64,000 nucleotides of DNA from Deinococcus grandis (GCF_001485435.1 NZ_BCMS01000001.1:1993501-2057500), one strand, 5' to 3'. Positions 1-10,878 are shown, counted from the first letter of the stretch. Notes: generated by a model from the letters alone, not told the origin. A program made the numbers and translations.

Positions 1-2
1 CC

Positions 3-704
3 GGGAACGGGTACGGGACGGTGCCGTACTACCCGGCGGCGTGTGACGGGGCGGTGGCGGTGGGCAGCGTGACGCTGTCCGGGGCGAGCGCGCCGATGCA
101 CTCGGCGTTCAGCAACGCGTACCCGCAGGTGCAGCTGGCCGCGCCGGGCGGCGCGGACCCGGGCAGCGGCGCGACCTTCAACGGCGGGACGTTCAACGGC
201 GCGCCGTTCCCGGACATGATCCTGTCGACCGGCTGGAACTACGTGAAGGACGCCCCGAACTACGAGGCGGAGGTCGGCACGAGTCAGGCGAGTCCGCAGG
301 TGGCGGCGCTGGCGGCGCTGCTGCTCAGCAAGGGCGTCACGACCGGCCCGGAGGACACGCTGGCGCGCCTGCGCGACACGGCGACAGATCTGGGCGCGGC
401 GGGCCGCGACGACCGGTTCGGGTTCGGGATGATCAACGCGGCGGCGGCGCTGAACGCCCCGCAGGTGAGCAGCGGCCTGGGCGTGCGCGTGCAGAGCAGC
501 CGGGGCCTGAGCTTCCAGCCGGCGCTGGACAGCACCGGGGCGTTCCGGGCGTTCCTGGGCGAGGGCACGTATCAGGTCGTGGCGGGTTCGGACGTGAACG
601 GCAACGGCGTGTACGGCGAGAGCGGCGAGACGCGCGACGAGCGGGCCGTGACCCTCTCGGAGGCGGCGCCGCGCGTGGCGCTGGGTGACCTCAGCCCCCG
701 CTGA
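3..704 (+). CDS. subtilisin-like serine protease (S8), C-terminal part
   Basis: The reading frame is open from the left edge, so the start and the Asp/His catalytic residues lie outside the window. The visible part begins with a G-N-G-Y...YPA segment followed by a V-x-VGS strand, as in subtilases. The catalytic serine sits in GTSQASPQVAALAALLLS, the S8 GTSxAxP motif, encoded near positions 278-330. After the catalytic domain there are about 85 residues that look like a small beta domain (QVVAGSDVNGNGVYGESGETR resembles an acidic Ca-binding turn, where subtilase C-terminal extensions often fold). Probably exported and extracellular, but the signal peptide cannot be seen. It converges on the FemX-like gene across a shared terminator. 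Family assignment is firm; substrate unknown. Confidence 0.9.
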   Translation, partial: GNGYGTVPYYPAACDGAVAVGSVTLSGASAPMHSAFSNAYPQVQLAAPGGADPGSGATFNGGTFNGAPFPDMILSTGWNYVKDAPNYEAEVGTSQASPQVAALAALLLSKGVTTGPEDTLARLRDTATDLGAAGRDDRFGFGMINAAAALNAPQVSSGLGVRVQSSRGLSFQPALDSTGAFRAFLGEGTYQVVAGSDVNGNGVYGESGETRDERAVTLSEAAPRVALGDLSPR

Positions 705-728
705 CCTGTGCAGAGCTGACGTGTTCAG

Positions 729-770
729 AGAGGAGGCCCCCACCCGGCAAACGGTGTGGGGGCCTCCTCT
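729..770. terminator. bidirectional intrinsic terminator
   Basis: A perfect 15-bp stem (AGAGGAGGCCCCCAC at 729-743 with its complement at 756-770) and a 12-nt loop lie exactly between the convergent protease and FemX-like genes. No long T tract follows on either side, as is common in this GC-rich window; the position and stem strength argue for termination in both directions. Confidence 0.75.
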
Positions 771-779
771 CTGTGGCGT

Positions 780-1844
780 TTACAGCACGTCGTCGGCGCT
801 GCCGCGCTTGCGGAGGTTGTTCTGCGTCTTGCGCCAGCGCAGGGCCTTCACGATGGCGGGCGCGGCGGGGTTCAGGTTCAGGTCGTACGCGGGGTACCAG
901 ACGCGCTGCTCGCTGAACTTCAGTTTCATCTTGAACACCCCGTACGAGTGTTTGCTCTCGTCGAGGACGCGCGGGATGCCCCAGAAGTCGAACAGTTCGT
1001 AGCCGCGCTGCTTGGCGTCCAGCATGGCGTTCCAGTAGAAGGCGTCGGGGGCCTTGGCGTCTTTCAGGGGGCTGCCGTCCTCGTTCGTGCGGTCGTCGCG
1101 GACGCTGCCGCCGAACAGGTAGTAGGTGCCCTTGCCCATCGCCAGGAAGAAACCGCCGGCCAGCGCGCGGCCCTGGTAGCGGGACAGGACGATGTACGCC
1201 TCGCCGCCGTGGGCGTTCCCCTCGCGGAGCATGGTCTCGTAGTACTCGCGGGGGAAGGCCCCCAGCTGGGCGCGTTCGTTCGTGGCGGTGAAGATCTCCC
1301 AGAACGCGTCGAAGTCGTCGTCCCGTCCGGCGACCACGCCGAGTTTCTGCGCGGTGCGGACGTTGCGCCGCGCCATGGAATGCAGGCCCGCGAAGAGTTC
1401 GTCCTCACTGCGGGTCAGGTCCGCGACGATGGTGTGTTCGGGCTGCTCGGTGTCGGCGCGGCGGAACGGGCCGTAGGCGTCGGGCAGCGTGACGCCCTCG
1501 GCGGCCAGGAACGGCACGGGCGGTTCGATCTTCAGCAGGGCGTCGGTGGGCCGCGCGACGCGCTTGACGGCGTCCGCGACGCCCGGCAGCAGGTCCAGGC
1601 TCTCCAGGGCGGGGCCGCGCGGGGCGTACAGGGTGCTGAAGCCCGGCACGAGCCGCTTGCGGATCAGTTGCAGCGCGCCGACGGTGCGGCCCTCCTGCTG
1701 GATGAGGTACCGGGCGGGGGTCTGCCCGAGCTGCCGCCTGGCCTCACCGTAGCCCCAGCCCTGCAGGGCACTGGTGATGGGCAGGTGCCGCACGGCGTCG
1801 TCATAGACGCGCGGGTCGGTGGTTTCCACGAGGTTCAGGCGCAC
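780..1844 (-). CDS. FemA/FemB/FemX-family peptidoglycan bridge glycyltransferase
   Basis: The protein belongs to the FemABX family, which adds amino acids from aminoacyl-tRNA to the peptidoglycan stem peptide in the cytoplasm. Supporting features are the N-terminal ITSALQGWGYGEARRQLG segment, the paired GNAT-like halves, and C-terminal motifs (AYIVLSRYQGRALAGGFFLAMG, YYLFGGSVRD, ...KRGYELFDFWGIP, KMKLKFSEQ) typical of the family. At 354 aa the size fits. Deinococcus peptidoglycan carries an Orn-Gly2 bridge, so a glycyl-adding role is the obvious inference. GTG at 1844 is chosen over the upstream GTG at 1868 because TACAAT (1857-1852) lies 7 nt before it and would make the longer start untranscribed. 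The gene probably has its own promoter and ends at the shared terminator. Confidence 0.85.
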   Translation of the reverse strand: MRLNLVETTDPRVYDDAVRHLPITSALQGWGYGEARRQLGQTPARYLIQQEGRTVGALQLIRKRLVPGFSTLYAPRGPALESLDLLPGVADAVKRVARPTDALLKIEPPVPFLAAEGVTLPDAYGPFRRADTEQPEHTIVADLTRSEDELFAGLHSMARRNVRTAQKLGVVAGRDDDFDAFWEIFTATNERAQLGAFPREYYETMLREGNAHGGEAYIVLSRYQGRALAGGFFLAMGKGTYYLFGGSVRDDRTNEDGSPLKDAKAPDAFYWNAMLDAKQRGYELFDFWGIPRVLDESKHSYGVFKMKLKFSEQRVWYPAYDLNLNPAAPAIVKALRWRKTQNNLRKRGSADDVL

Positions 1845-1925
1845 GCGGGGGATTGTAGCAGTCCCCACCGGCGGGATTCACGCGCCTGTCACGGTGCGGC
1901 GGCGCCGGGACGCTAGAGTGGCGGG

Positions 1926-2957
1926 GTGAAACAATTCCTGTTGACTGCCCTGCTGCTGTCCGGGGCTGCCCTGGCTCAGACCGACACGACCGCGCCCGCG
2001 ACGCCCGCCCCGGTCACCACGCCTGCGCCCGCCGCCACGCCAGCTCCGGTCACGGCGCCCGCGAGCGCCGACATGACGGCCGCGGTGATCGTCGCGCGGG
2101 TCGGGAAGGTCAGTTACACGCTGGCGGACTACGACCGGGCCTTCCGGCTGGCGGTCGCGCGGGTCCTGAACGGTCAGGGCATTCCCTTCGAGGAGTCGTA
2201 CGTCGCGCAGTTCGCCGAGGCCCGCGCGGACTTCCTGAAGCAGTTCGTGCGTGACCGCGCCGTCGAGCAGCTCGCGCGGGCGTCCGGCGCGCCCGACGCG
2301 GCGCAGATCGACTCGCAGATGCAGGAGGCCCGCGCGGACTTCGAGACCGACGCGGAATTTCAGGAGGCGCTGAGCGCCACCGGCTACGGCAGCCCGGACG
2401 ACCTGCGTGCCGAATTGGAACGCCGCGCGGTCGTGGGCGCGTACCTGGAGAAGGTGCAGGGGCGTTTCACGTTCGGGGACGCGCTGGTGGGCGGGTTCTA
2501 CAACCTGCACCGCGCCGAGTTCCAGCGTGACCCGGAAGCGTGCGTGAAGCACATCCTGGTCCCCACGCAGGCCGAGGCGCAGGCTGTCGCGAAGGAACTC
2601 GCGGGCGGCGCGGACTTCGCGGCGGTCGCGAAGGCCAGGAGTCAGGATCCGGGCAGCGCCGCGCAGGGCGGCGACCTGGGCTGCTTCGGCCCCGGCGAGA
2701 TGGTCGCGTCCTTCGATGCGGCCAGCTTCAAGGGCCCGCTGATTCAGGTGCAGACCGTGCAGTCGCAGTTCGGCTGGCACCTCGTGCTCGTCACGAAACG
2801 CACCGAGGCGGGCGTGATGCCCCTGGCGGAGGCCGCGCCGCTGATCCGCGCGAAGCTGTCCAGCGAGGCCGCGCAGAAGTACCTGGACACCCAGGTCGCC
2901 AAGCTGGGCGGCGAGAGCTTCCCGGCCACGGTGACGGTCCAGCCCGCCGACAAGTAA
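1926..2957 (+). CDS. secreted PpiC/SurA-type peptidylprolyl isomerase
   Basis: An exported parvulin-type prolyl isomerase/foldase of 343 aa. Residues 1-17 form a signal peptide (KQFLLTALLLSGAALA), followed by an Ala/Pro/Thr-rich linker to about residue 50. A SurA-N-like helical segment follows at about 55-195. The parvulin domain is at about 200-300: CVKHILVPTQAEAQAVAKEL, then GSAAQGGDLGCFGPGEMV and FGWHLVLVTKR, the classic HIL...GGDLG...GWH pattern. It likely folds envelope proteins at the membrane surface. The start is GTG, with TAGAGT at 1914-1919 six nt upstream, a leaderless arrangement. The TAA stop is directly continuous with an intergenic repeat element. Confidence 0.93.
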   Translation: MKQFLLTALLLSGAALAQTDTTAPATPAPVTTPAPAATPAPVTAPASADMTAAVIVARVGKVSYTLADYDRAFRLAVARVLNGQGIPFEESYVAQFAEARADFLKQFVRDRAVEQLARASGAPDAAQIDSQMQEARADFETDAEFQEALSATGYGSPDDLRAELERRAVVGAYLEKVQGRFTFGDALVGGFYNLHRAEFQRDPEACVKHILVPTQAEAQAVAKELAGGADFAAVAKARSQDPGSAAQGGDLGCFGPGEMVASFDAASFKGPLIQVQTVQSQFGWHLVLVTKRTEAGVMPLAEAAPLIRAKLSSEAAQKYLDTQVAKLGGESFPATVTVQPADK

Positions 2958-2958
2958 T

Positions 2959-3090
2959 AAGGACTCCGGTTGAAAGGTTTGCAGAAACTTTCAACCCGAG
3001 CGGAGCGAGGAGGAGAACAACGGGTTCCGGGCGTGGAGTTGGCAGATCGGTGATTTTCCGATCTGTTAACGAAACAAACGGAATCCGTAT
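2959..3090 (+). repeat. two-hairpin intergenic repeat, copy A
   Basis: The first of four near-full-length copies (with 8373, 45289 and 50591). It has terminal inverted repeats of the form ATACGGANTCCG and two internal hairpins: GGTTGAAAG (2968-2976)/CTTTCAACC (2988-2996) and CAGATCGG (3043-3050)/CCGATCTG (3058-3065) with a TGATTTT loop. The conserved middle contains CGGGTTCCGGGCGTGGAGTT. The left end overlaps the TAA stop of the parvulin gene (TAATAAGGACTCCG instead of TAATACGGACTCCG). Deinococcus genomes are known to carry families of short intergenic repeats of this size; identity with a named family was not testable here. Confidence 0.85.
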
Positions 3091-3104
3091 AACCCCGGGA
3101 AGTG

Positions 3105-3147
3105 CAGGAGGAGGCCCCGCCGGTTCAGCTGGCGGGGCCTCCTCCTG
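3105..3147. terminator. bidirectional intrinsic terminator
   Basis: A 17-bp perfect stem (CAGGAGGAGGCCCCGCC with its complement) and a 9-nt loop separate repeat copy A from the convergent acetyltransferase stop at 3154. Confidence 0.75.
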
Positions 3148-3153
3148 TGCCGG

Positions 3154-4107
3154 TCAGGGCAGCGGCGCCCACCACCAGCCGCCCACGTCGTGCCGCCCTG
3201 CGCGGGCGGCGGCGTTCAGCGCGCCCCGGTTGCGGCCGTGGATGGTGCCGCTGAGGGCCTGGGCGGGGTCGGGCAGGTGCCGGGCGAGCAGGGTGCTCAG
3301 CGCCGCGCCCAGGCCGTGACCGCGGGCGTGTGGGGCGAGCAGGAGTTCCTGCACGACCTGCGCGTCCAGGCCCAGCTGCGGGTGCGCGAGGGTTCCGGCG
3401 TACCCGGCCCACCCGCCGCGCCAGTGGACGTCGAACATGGTCCCGGCGTCGATGCCCTCCTGCAGGTCCTCGGCGCTCAGCAGGCGGGCCTCGTGCGGGT
3501 GGTGGGGGTGGGCGGCGTCCACGGCGTCGTACGCGGCCTGCGCGTCGGCGTGGCGGCTGGCGTCGGCGGTGGGCGTCAGGGTCAGGTCGTCCGGGACAGG
3601 GTGGCAGCGCAGCTCCCCCACGGGCGCGGCCAGCACGCGCCGGTCCGGGTCGAGGTCCGCCCAGTCGCCCATGGGGGCGGCGCTCCAGACGCGCAGGCGT
3701 GGGGGGTGGAACGGGGCGTACACGCGGGCCGCGTCCGCCAGCGCCGGGAGGTCGGCGCGCGTGACGGGGCGGCTGGTGACGCTGACGTCCACGAAGGGTT
3801 TCGTGACGTCCAGGCCCAGGAAGCGGATGCTGAGCATGGCGTGCAGGTCGGGCGTGACGGGCGTCCAGACGTTCAGGTAGGCGGGCGCGGCGGGTCCGGC
3901 GTTCAGGAATTCGGCCCGCTGCGCGGCGAGGTCGAGATCGGTCGCGAGTTGCAGGTCGAACTCGTGCTCGTCGGTCAGGTTGCGCAGGCGGGCGGCGCGG
4001 TCCAGCCACCCGTGCGTGACAGGGTGCTGCGTTTCAAGGGTGAAGGCGGCCAGTTCGGCGGCCGTGGGCAGGTCGGTGGTGCCGGGCAGGGTGTCGGTGG
4101 TCGTCAC
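3154..4107 (-). CDS. GNAT-family N-acetyltransferase
   Basis: 317 aa. The C-terminal half is a GNAT fold: VQELLLAPHARGHGLGAALSTLLARHL matches the acetyl-CoA binding motif A (R/Q-x-x-G-x-G/A), and GTIHGRNRGALNAAARAGR is the usual late helix. The N-terminal ~150 residues may be a second, degenerate GNAT-like domain. Substrate unknown. GTG at 4107 is supported by TAGCGT (4121-4116) 8 nt upstream. It is a single gene between a terminator and the divergent mutase gene. Confidence 0.8.
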   Translation of the reverse strand: MTTTDTLPGTTDLPTAAELAAFTLETQHPVTHGWLDRAARLRNLTDEHEFDLQLATDLDLAAQRAEFLNAGPAAPAYLNVWTPVTPDLHAMLSIRFLGLDVTKPFVDVSVTSRPVTRADLPALADAARVYAPFHPPRLRVWSAAPMGDWADLDPDRRVLAAPVGELRCHPVPDDLTLTPTADASRHADAQAAYDAVDAAHPHHPHEARLLSAEDLQEGIDAGTMFDVHWRGGWAGYAGTLAHPQLGLDAQVVQELLLAPHARGHGLGAALSTLLARHLPDPAQALSGTIHGRNRGALNAAARAGRHDVGGWWWAPLP

Positions 4108-4239
4108 TGCCGGACACGCTAGCGCCCCGCAGTTCAGCGGAGTGCCGCACCTGGGGTCCGGGGGTCGGGCGCCCTGCTATCCTGGCAGGAACCTAACGAG
4201 CGTTTGTTCCAGCCTCTCCCCCGCCCCGGAGGTCCCCCG

Positions 4240-5886
<1,647 letters not shown>

Positions 5887-5903
5887 GCGGACGGCAGCGC
5901 CGG

Positions 5904-5936
5904 AGAGGGAGCGCCGTCAGGGCCTCCCTCTGTTTG
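5904..5936 (+). terminator. intrinsic terminator after the mutase gene
   Basis: AGAGGAG-type stem: AGAGGGAG (5904-5911) pairs with CTCCCTCT (5924-5931), followed by GTTT. It is an 8-bp stem with a 12-nt loop, 17 nt after the stop codon. Confidence 0.55.
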
Positions 5937-5996
5937 GTGAAGGGACGCTGGTGGACGCGTGAAGGCGTGCCGCATGGGCGGGCGCTAGGGTGCGGC

Positions 5997-6197
5997 ATGA
6001 TCTCCCCCAACATCACCGATGACGCGATCCGTGCCCGGCTGGGCGAGCAGGCCAGTTCCGACCGCGAGGTGGCCCTGATGCGCGACCTGCTTCAGGCCAG
6101 TGGCCGCACCCCGGACGACCTGAACGACGACGAGTGGCTGCAGCTGGTCGGGCAGATGGAGGCCCGCAAACTGCAGGACGACCCGAACATGAAATGA
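5997..6197 (+). CDS. small acidic protein of unknown function (66 aa)
   Basis: The family is not recognised. The product starts MISPNITDDAIRARLGEQAS, is rich in Asp/Glu/Leu and predicted mostly helical (DREVALMRDLLQASGR, then DDEWLQLVGQMEARKLQDD). There is no signal peptide or membrane segment. Reality is supported by TAGGGT at 5986-5991 five nt before ATG, strong third-position GC and its placement as a free-standing gene ahead of the lipid kinase. It might be a small regulator or adaptor; that is a guess. Confidence 0.65.
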   Translation: MISPNITDDAIRARLGEQASSDREVALMRDLLQASGRTPDDLNDDEWLQLVGQMEARKLQDDPNMK

Positions 6198-6268
6198 CCT
6201 ACGCTGCCTGCTGAACCGGGTCAAGGCGGGCCGGTGGCGCGGGGCGCAGGCCTTATCCTGCTGGGATC

Positions 6269-7201
6269 GTGAGTGACGCTTCTCTCCGCGCGGCGGACTT
6301 TCCGGAACTGGCTGTCGTCCTGAACCCGAATGCGGGGGGTGGACTGGCGGCGCGGGAGTGGCCGCGCCTGCGGGCGGAACTGGAGCGGCGCGGGCTGCAG
6401 CACACCCTGATTCAGGAGGAGAACGCCGCACTGGCCCTGGCGCGGGTGCAGGCCCTCCCGGCGGGCACGGCGCTGATGGCGGTGGGGGGGGACGGCACGG
6501 TGGGGGCGCTGCTGCCCGCCGTGGTGGACACCGGGCGGCCCCTGGCGATCCTGCCGCTGGGCACCGGGAACGACTTCGCGGGCCTGCTGGGCCTGAAACC
6601 CGGCGCGTTCGGCGAGGCGCTGGACCGGCTGGCGTTCACGCCGCGCGCCGTGGACGCCCTGACCGTACGGGCGTACCACGCGGACGGCCGCGTGACGGAA
6701 CGGACGCTGCTGAACGGCCTGGGCATGGGCTTCGACGCGGACGTCACGACGAACATGGACCGCGTGCCGCCACGCGTGCGGGGCTTCGCCCGCTACGCCT
6801 GGTCGGCGGTGGCGACCCTGAAGGACCTGACGCTGGCCGACGTCACCGTGGCCGCGGACGGGGTGACGCTGTACGCGGGGCCCAGCCCGATCGTGGCGGT
6901 CATGAACGGCACCCGCTACGGCGGCGGGTTCCTGATCAGCCCCCAGTCGGACGTGCGTGACGGCCTGCTGAACGTGGTCGTGGGCGGCCCCATGACCCGC
7001 CTGCAACTGAGCGGACTGCTGGCACGCGTCCTGCGCGGCACGCACCTGGGCCACCCGCTGGCGCACCACGCGGCGGCGCGGCAGGTCTCGGTCCGCTGGA
7101 GCCGCCCCATCCGCGCGCATCTCGACGGTGACCTGAGCGCCCCCGTCACCCGACTGGAGGCCGAGGTGCGGCCCGGCGCGGTGCGGCTCCTGAACGCCTG
7201 A
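6269..7201 (+). CDS. diacylglycerol kinase-family lipid kinase
   Basis: 310 aa of the DgkB/YegS/BmrU family, which phosphorylates diacylglycerol or a related lipid with ATP at the inner face of the membrane. VVLNPNAGGG (res. 17-25) opens the fold. The nucleotide-binding GGDGT is at 73-77, LPLGTGNDFA at about 94-103, and a C-terminal beta-sandwich with NGTRYGGGFLISPQSDVRDGLL and FDADVTTNMD is also typical. The GTG start is preceded by TATCCT (6254-6259) with a 9-nt gap. It converges on recX with a gap of only 24 nt. The exact lipid substrate is unknown. Confidence 0.88.
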   Translation: MSDASLRAADFPELAVVLNPNAGGGLAAREWPRLRAELERRGLQHTLIQEENAALALARVQALPAGTALMAVGGDGTVGALLPAVVDTGRPLAILPLGTGNDFAGLLGLKPGAFGEALDRLAFTPRAVDALTVRAYHADGRVTERTLLNGLGMGFDADVTTNMDRVPPRVRGFARYAWSAVATLKDLTLADVTVAADGVTLYAGPSPIVAVMNGTRYGGGFLISPQSDVRDGLLNVVVGGPMTRLQLSGLLARVLRGTHLGHPLAHHAAARQVSVRWSRPIRAHLDGDLSAPVTRLEAEVRPGAVRLLNA

Positions 7202-7225
7202 ACCAGCGCGTTCAGTCCTCGCCCA

Positions 7226-7792
7226 TCAGTCCTCTTCGGGCCAGTCCGGTTCGTCGCCGGGTTCCTCGACCGGGCGGCCCGCCATGAACTCGCGCAGGGC
7301 GGGCCAGATGACGTTCCAGGTGTACCCGCGCCGGGCCAGGAACGCGAACGCACTGGCCTGCGGGTCGCGCTTGCGGGCCAGGGACGACCAGCGGCGCTCC
7401 AGCAGGGTCAGGACCTCGGCGTGCTCGCGGTCCGGGTCACGGGCCTCGACGACCTCCTGAATCAGGTCGTCCTGCACGCCGCGCCGCTTGAGGGTCTGCC
7501 GGACCCGCATGGTGCCCACACCCCGTCGGGCGCCCTCGCTGCGGGCGACCTGCGCGTCGTTCTGGTACCCGAGTTCCTGCACGCGCCTGAGGACCTCCTC
7601 GATCAGGTCCGGGTTCTCGCTGCGGCGTTCCAGGCGGCCGCGCAGTTCGGCGGCGCTCAGGGCCCGCTGGCCCAGCGCGCGGAAGGCGTACGCGAGCAGC
7701 GCGTCGCGTTCCTCCTGCGGGTCGCGGGGCCGCGCGGGGCGGGCCTCGGGCCCGGCGTCCGGGGTGGCGGGGCGGGGTCGGCGGGCTCTCAC
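7226..7792 (-). CDS. recX: RecX, regulator of RecA
   Basis: 188 aa with the RecX three-helix-repeat pattern: AYAFRALGQRALSAAELRGRLERR, VLRRVQELGYQNDAQVARSEGARR, MRVRQTLKRRGVQDDLIQEVV and FLARRGYTWNVIWPALREFM. RecX binds within the RecA filament and limits recombinase activity, relevant in an organism that depends on RecA for double-strand break repair. An N-terminal tail of about 28 residues, Pro/Arg-rich, precedes the core. GTG start with CATACT (7804-7799) 6 nt upstream. Divergent from rpsT; recA is not in this window. Confidence 0.92.
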   Translation of the reverse strand: MRARRPRPATPDAGPEARPARPRDPQEERDALLAYAFRALGQRALSAAELRGRLERRSENPDLIEEVLRRVQELGYQNDAQVARSEGARRGVGTMRVRQTLKRRGVQDDLIQEVVEARDPDREHAEVLTLLERRWSSLARKRDPQASAFAFLARRGYTWNVIWPALREFMAGRPVEEPGDEPDWPEED

Positions 7793-7857
7793 CCGCGCAG
7801 TATGCCGCGCGGGCTGGAAGGCGAAGGTGGCCCGGCACCGCGCCCAAAGCCCCGCAC

Positions 7858-7887
7858 TTGCCGCGCGGCCCCGCGGGCCGCTATAGT
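7858..7887 (+). promoter_or_regulatory. promoter and long leader of rpsT
   Basis: TTGCCG (7858-7863), an 18-bp spacer and TATAGT (7882-7887) form a good sigma-70-type promoter. The transcript would carry about 145 nt of GC-rich leader before rpsT at 8038. Ribosomal-protein leaders often bind their own product; no specific S20 element could be identified by eye. Confidence 0.65.
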
Positions 7888-8037
7888 GCGCAGGTTGCCC
7901 ACCGCGCGCGGTGAGCGGCCCGGGTCACGGCGACGTGCCCGGCGCGCCGGAACCCCTGCGGTCCGGACGCTCGCGTTCCCGCCATGGGAACCGCCCCGAC
8001 CCGCCAGACAGGCGGCGGGAGAACAAGGAGAACCACC

Positions 8038-8316
8038 ATGGCCCTTCGTCACAAGTCCGCCCAGAAACGTCACCGCCAGAGCCTCAAGCGCCGCCTGCTG
8101 AACCGCAGCCGCAAGAGCACCATCAAGACCTTCAGCAAGAAGGCCCTGGTGGCCGCCCAGACCGGCGCCGAGGACATGGCCGCCGTGCAGTCCCGCGCCG
8201 AGAGCCTGATCGACAAGGCCGCCAAGGGCAGCACCCTGCACAAGAACGCCGCGGCCCGCAAGAAGAGCCGTCTGGCCAAGGCCATCAACAAGGCCAAGGC
8301 CGCGCAGCAGGGCTAA
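8038..8316 (+). CDS. rpsT: 30S ribosomal protein S20
   Basis: 92 aa, Lys/Arg/Ala-rich helical protein that binds 16S rRNA in the small subunit. The start MALRHKSAQKRHRQSLKRR, the middle STIKTFSKKAL and the end LHKNAAARKKSRLAKAINKAK are the S20 signatures, and the length is usual. ATG 8038 follows an AAGGAG ribosome site at 8025-8030. Monocistronic: own promoter at 7858 and a hairpin 16 nt after the stop. Confidence 0.97.
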   Translation: MALRHKSAQKRHRQSLKRRLLNRSRKSTIKTFSKKALVAAQTGAEDMAAVQSRAESLIDKAAKGSTLHKNAAARKKSRLAKAINKAKAAQQG

Positions 8317-8332
8317 ACCGCCCGGTCTGCTG

Positions 8333-8362
8333 GGGGCGCGTCGGCTGCGGCTGACGCGCCCC
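8333..8362 (+). terminator. rpsT terminator
   Basis: A 10-bp stem GGGGCGCGTC/GACGCGCCCC with a 10-nt loop, followed by TCTCCTGT. Confidence 0.65.
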
Positions 8363-8372
8363 TCTCCTGTGC

Positions 8373-8507
8373 TATGGATTCCGTCTGTTTCGTTCACGAC
8401 CCGGAAGGACACCGGCTGACCAACTCCACGCCCGGAACCCGCCCTGCTCGTTCTCGCGCCCATCCGGACTGAGCAGTTTGTGCAGACCATTCAATCGGGA
8501 TTCGTAT
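8373..8507 (-). repeat. two-hairpin intergenic repeat, copy B
   Basis: Same family as copy A, read on the minus strand. Ends are TATGGATTCCGTCTGTTTCG and ATTCGTAT; the conserved centre CGGGTTCCGGGCGTGGAGTT is present. The second hairpin is partly decayed (CCGG-TGTCCTT-CCGG). It sits between rpsT and a convergent secreted-protein gene and, unlike copies A, C and D, does not touch a stop codon. Confidence 0.8.
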
Positions 8508-8565
8508 GACAACGGACGTCCCCCACACCGCACGGGTGATGGGGGACGTCTGTTGCGCGGGTGCG

Positions 8566-9066
8566 TCAGCGGACGGTGGCGCGCACGGCGCAGCGGGCCG
8601 ACGCACCGGCCTTCAGGGTGGGGATCTCCCAGCGGACCGCGCGGTACTCGCTGGGTTTGACCTCCACCTGTTTCTGCACCTGACGGCCGTTCTCGGTGAC
8701 GGTCACGGTCTTCTTCAGGGGCGCCGGTCCGAAGGTCTTGCCGTCCACGGAGTACAGCGTGGTGACGCCCGCGACGGTGCAGCCTGCACTCTGGAAGATC
8801 ACGGCCTTGTCGACCGGCATGCTGAGTTTCAGGCCGCCGAGGTCGCGGGCGCTGACGTTCTGGAAGGTCTGCGCGAGGTCCAGGATCGTGCCGGGCACCA
8901 CGCCGACCCGGCTGGCGTCCGTGAGGGTCTCGGTGGTCTTGCCGTCCTTCGTGATTTTCGTGACGACGGAGGTGCTGGCGGTCAGTTTCAGGGGGCTGGG
9001 GGCGGTGGGCGCGGCGGCCAGGGCGGCGCCGGGCAGCAGGGTCAGGAGCAGGGGTAGCAGTTTCAT
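8566..9066 (-). CDS. secreted protein with DUF11-like domain
   Basis: 166 aa with a signal peptide (MKLLPLLLTLLPGAALAAA). The rest is a single predicted beta-sandwich: the VVPGTILDLAQTFQNVSARDLGGLKLSMPVDKAVIF segment resembles the repeats of bacterial surface proteins (DUF11-like), in which PG...Y.....N.G...... is followed by a P-x-x-x-x-F strand. Two cysteines (AGCTVAG and ARCAVRA) could form a disulphide. ATG is preceded by GGAGG. The function is unknown; a cell-surface or extracellular location is inferred from the signal peptide. Confidence 0.7.
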   Translation of the reverse strand: MKLLPLLLTLLPGAALAAAPTAPSPLKLTASTSVVTKITKDGKTTETLTDASRVGVVPGTILDLAQTFQNVSARDLGGLKLSMPVDKAVIFQSAGCTVAGVTTLYSVDGKTFGPAPLKKTVTVTENGRQVQKQVEVKPSEYRAVRWEIPTLKAGASARCAVRATVR

Positions 9067-9188
9067 GGGCGTCCTCCGGGGCGTGCGGTCTCGGGCGTCA
9101 TTCTGAGTGCGGGTGTGTGACGCGGGCCTGACGTAGGTGTACCCCGGGCGTGCATGAGGGTGCTGTGACCGTTTTCGCCCCCGGCGGG

Positions 9189-10523
<1,335 letters not shown>

Positions 10524-10644
10524 GATCGCGCCCATCATACGCGCCGGAGTATCGGCCTCGCCGGAGGCCGTGCAGGCCAGTGCACCTGAATGGACGCAGT
10601 TCAGGCGGCGCAACTTTTCCCGGGCGGGCCGCGTAGTGCAGGGC

Positions 10645-10878
10645 ATGAGTGGATTCTCGATCGGATCGTTCTCCTTCAGTCGCAGCGGGCACGGGCACCG
10701 GGGCGGGTTCCTGGGGCATCACAGCCGCTCCTCGCACAGCCACGGGCGGCACCACTACGGGCACGGCGGGCACTACCGCGCGCGCCGCCGGGGACCGCTG
10801 GGCTGCCTGGGCGTGTTCATGGTGGGCGCGGCGCTGGCGGGCGGGTCGCTGCTGGGCCTCGTGTCCCTGTTGACCTGA
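10645..10878 (+). CDS. small His/Gly/Ser-rich membrane peptide (77 aa)
   Basis: Not a recognised family. Residues 1-45 are strikingly rich in His, Gly, Ser and Arg (about 14 His, e.g. HHSRSSHSHGRHHYGHGGHY). A short basic stretch (RARRRGP) and one hydrophobic helix (LGCLGVFMVGAALAGGSLLGLVSLL) follow, suggesting an N-in single-pass membrane protein with a cytoplasmic metal-binding tail. A weak TAGTGC box lies 5 nt before ATG. Its stop codon forms part of a TGATG tandem repeat leading into the next gene, so coupling is possible. Confidence 0.6.
   Translation: MSGFSIGSFSFSRSGHGHRGGFLGHHSRSSHSHGRHHYGHGGHYRARRRGPLGCLGVFMVGAALAGGSLLGLVSLLT

Noticed and set aside
2984..3319. Small hypothetical genes read through repeat copies A-D (e.g. 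frames giving VIRTPIEW or FRVVNETDGI peptides)
   Set aside because: The similar peptides come from translating the same repeat; stems covary at the nucleotide level and frames are not preserved between copies.
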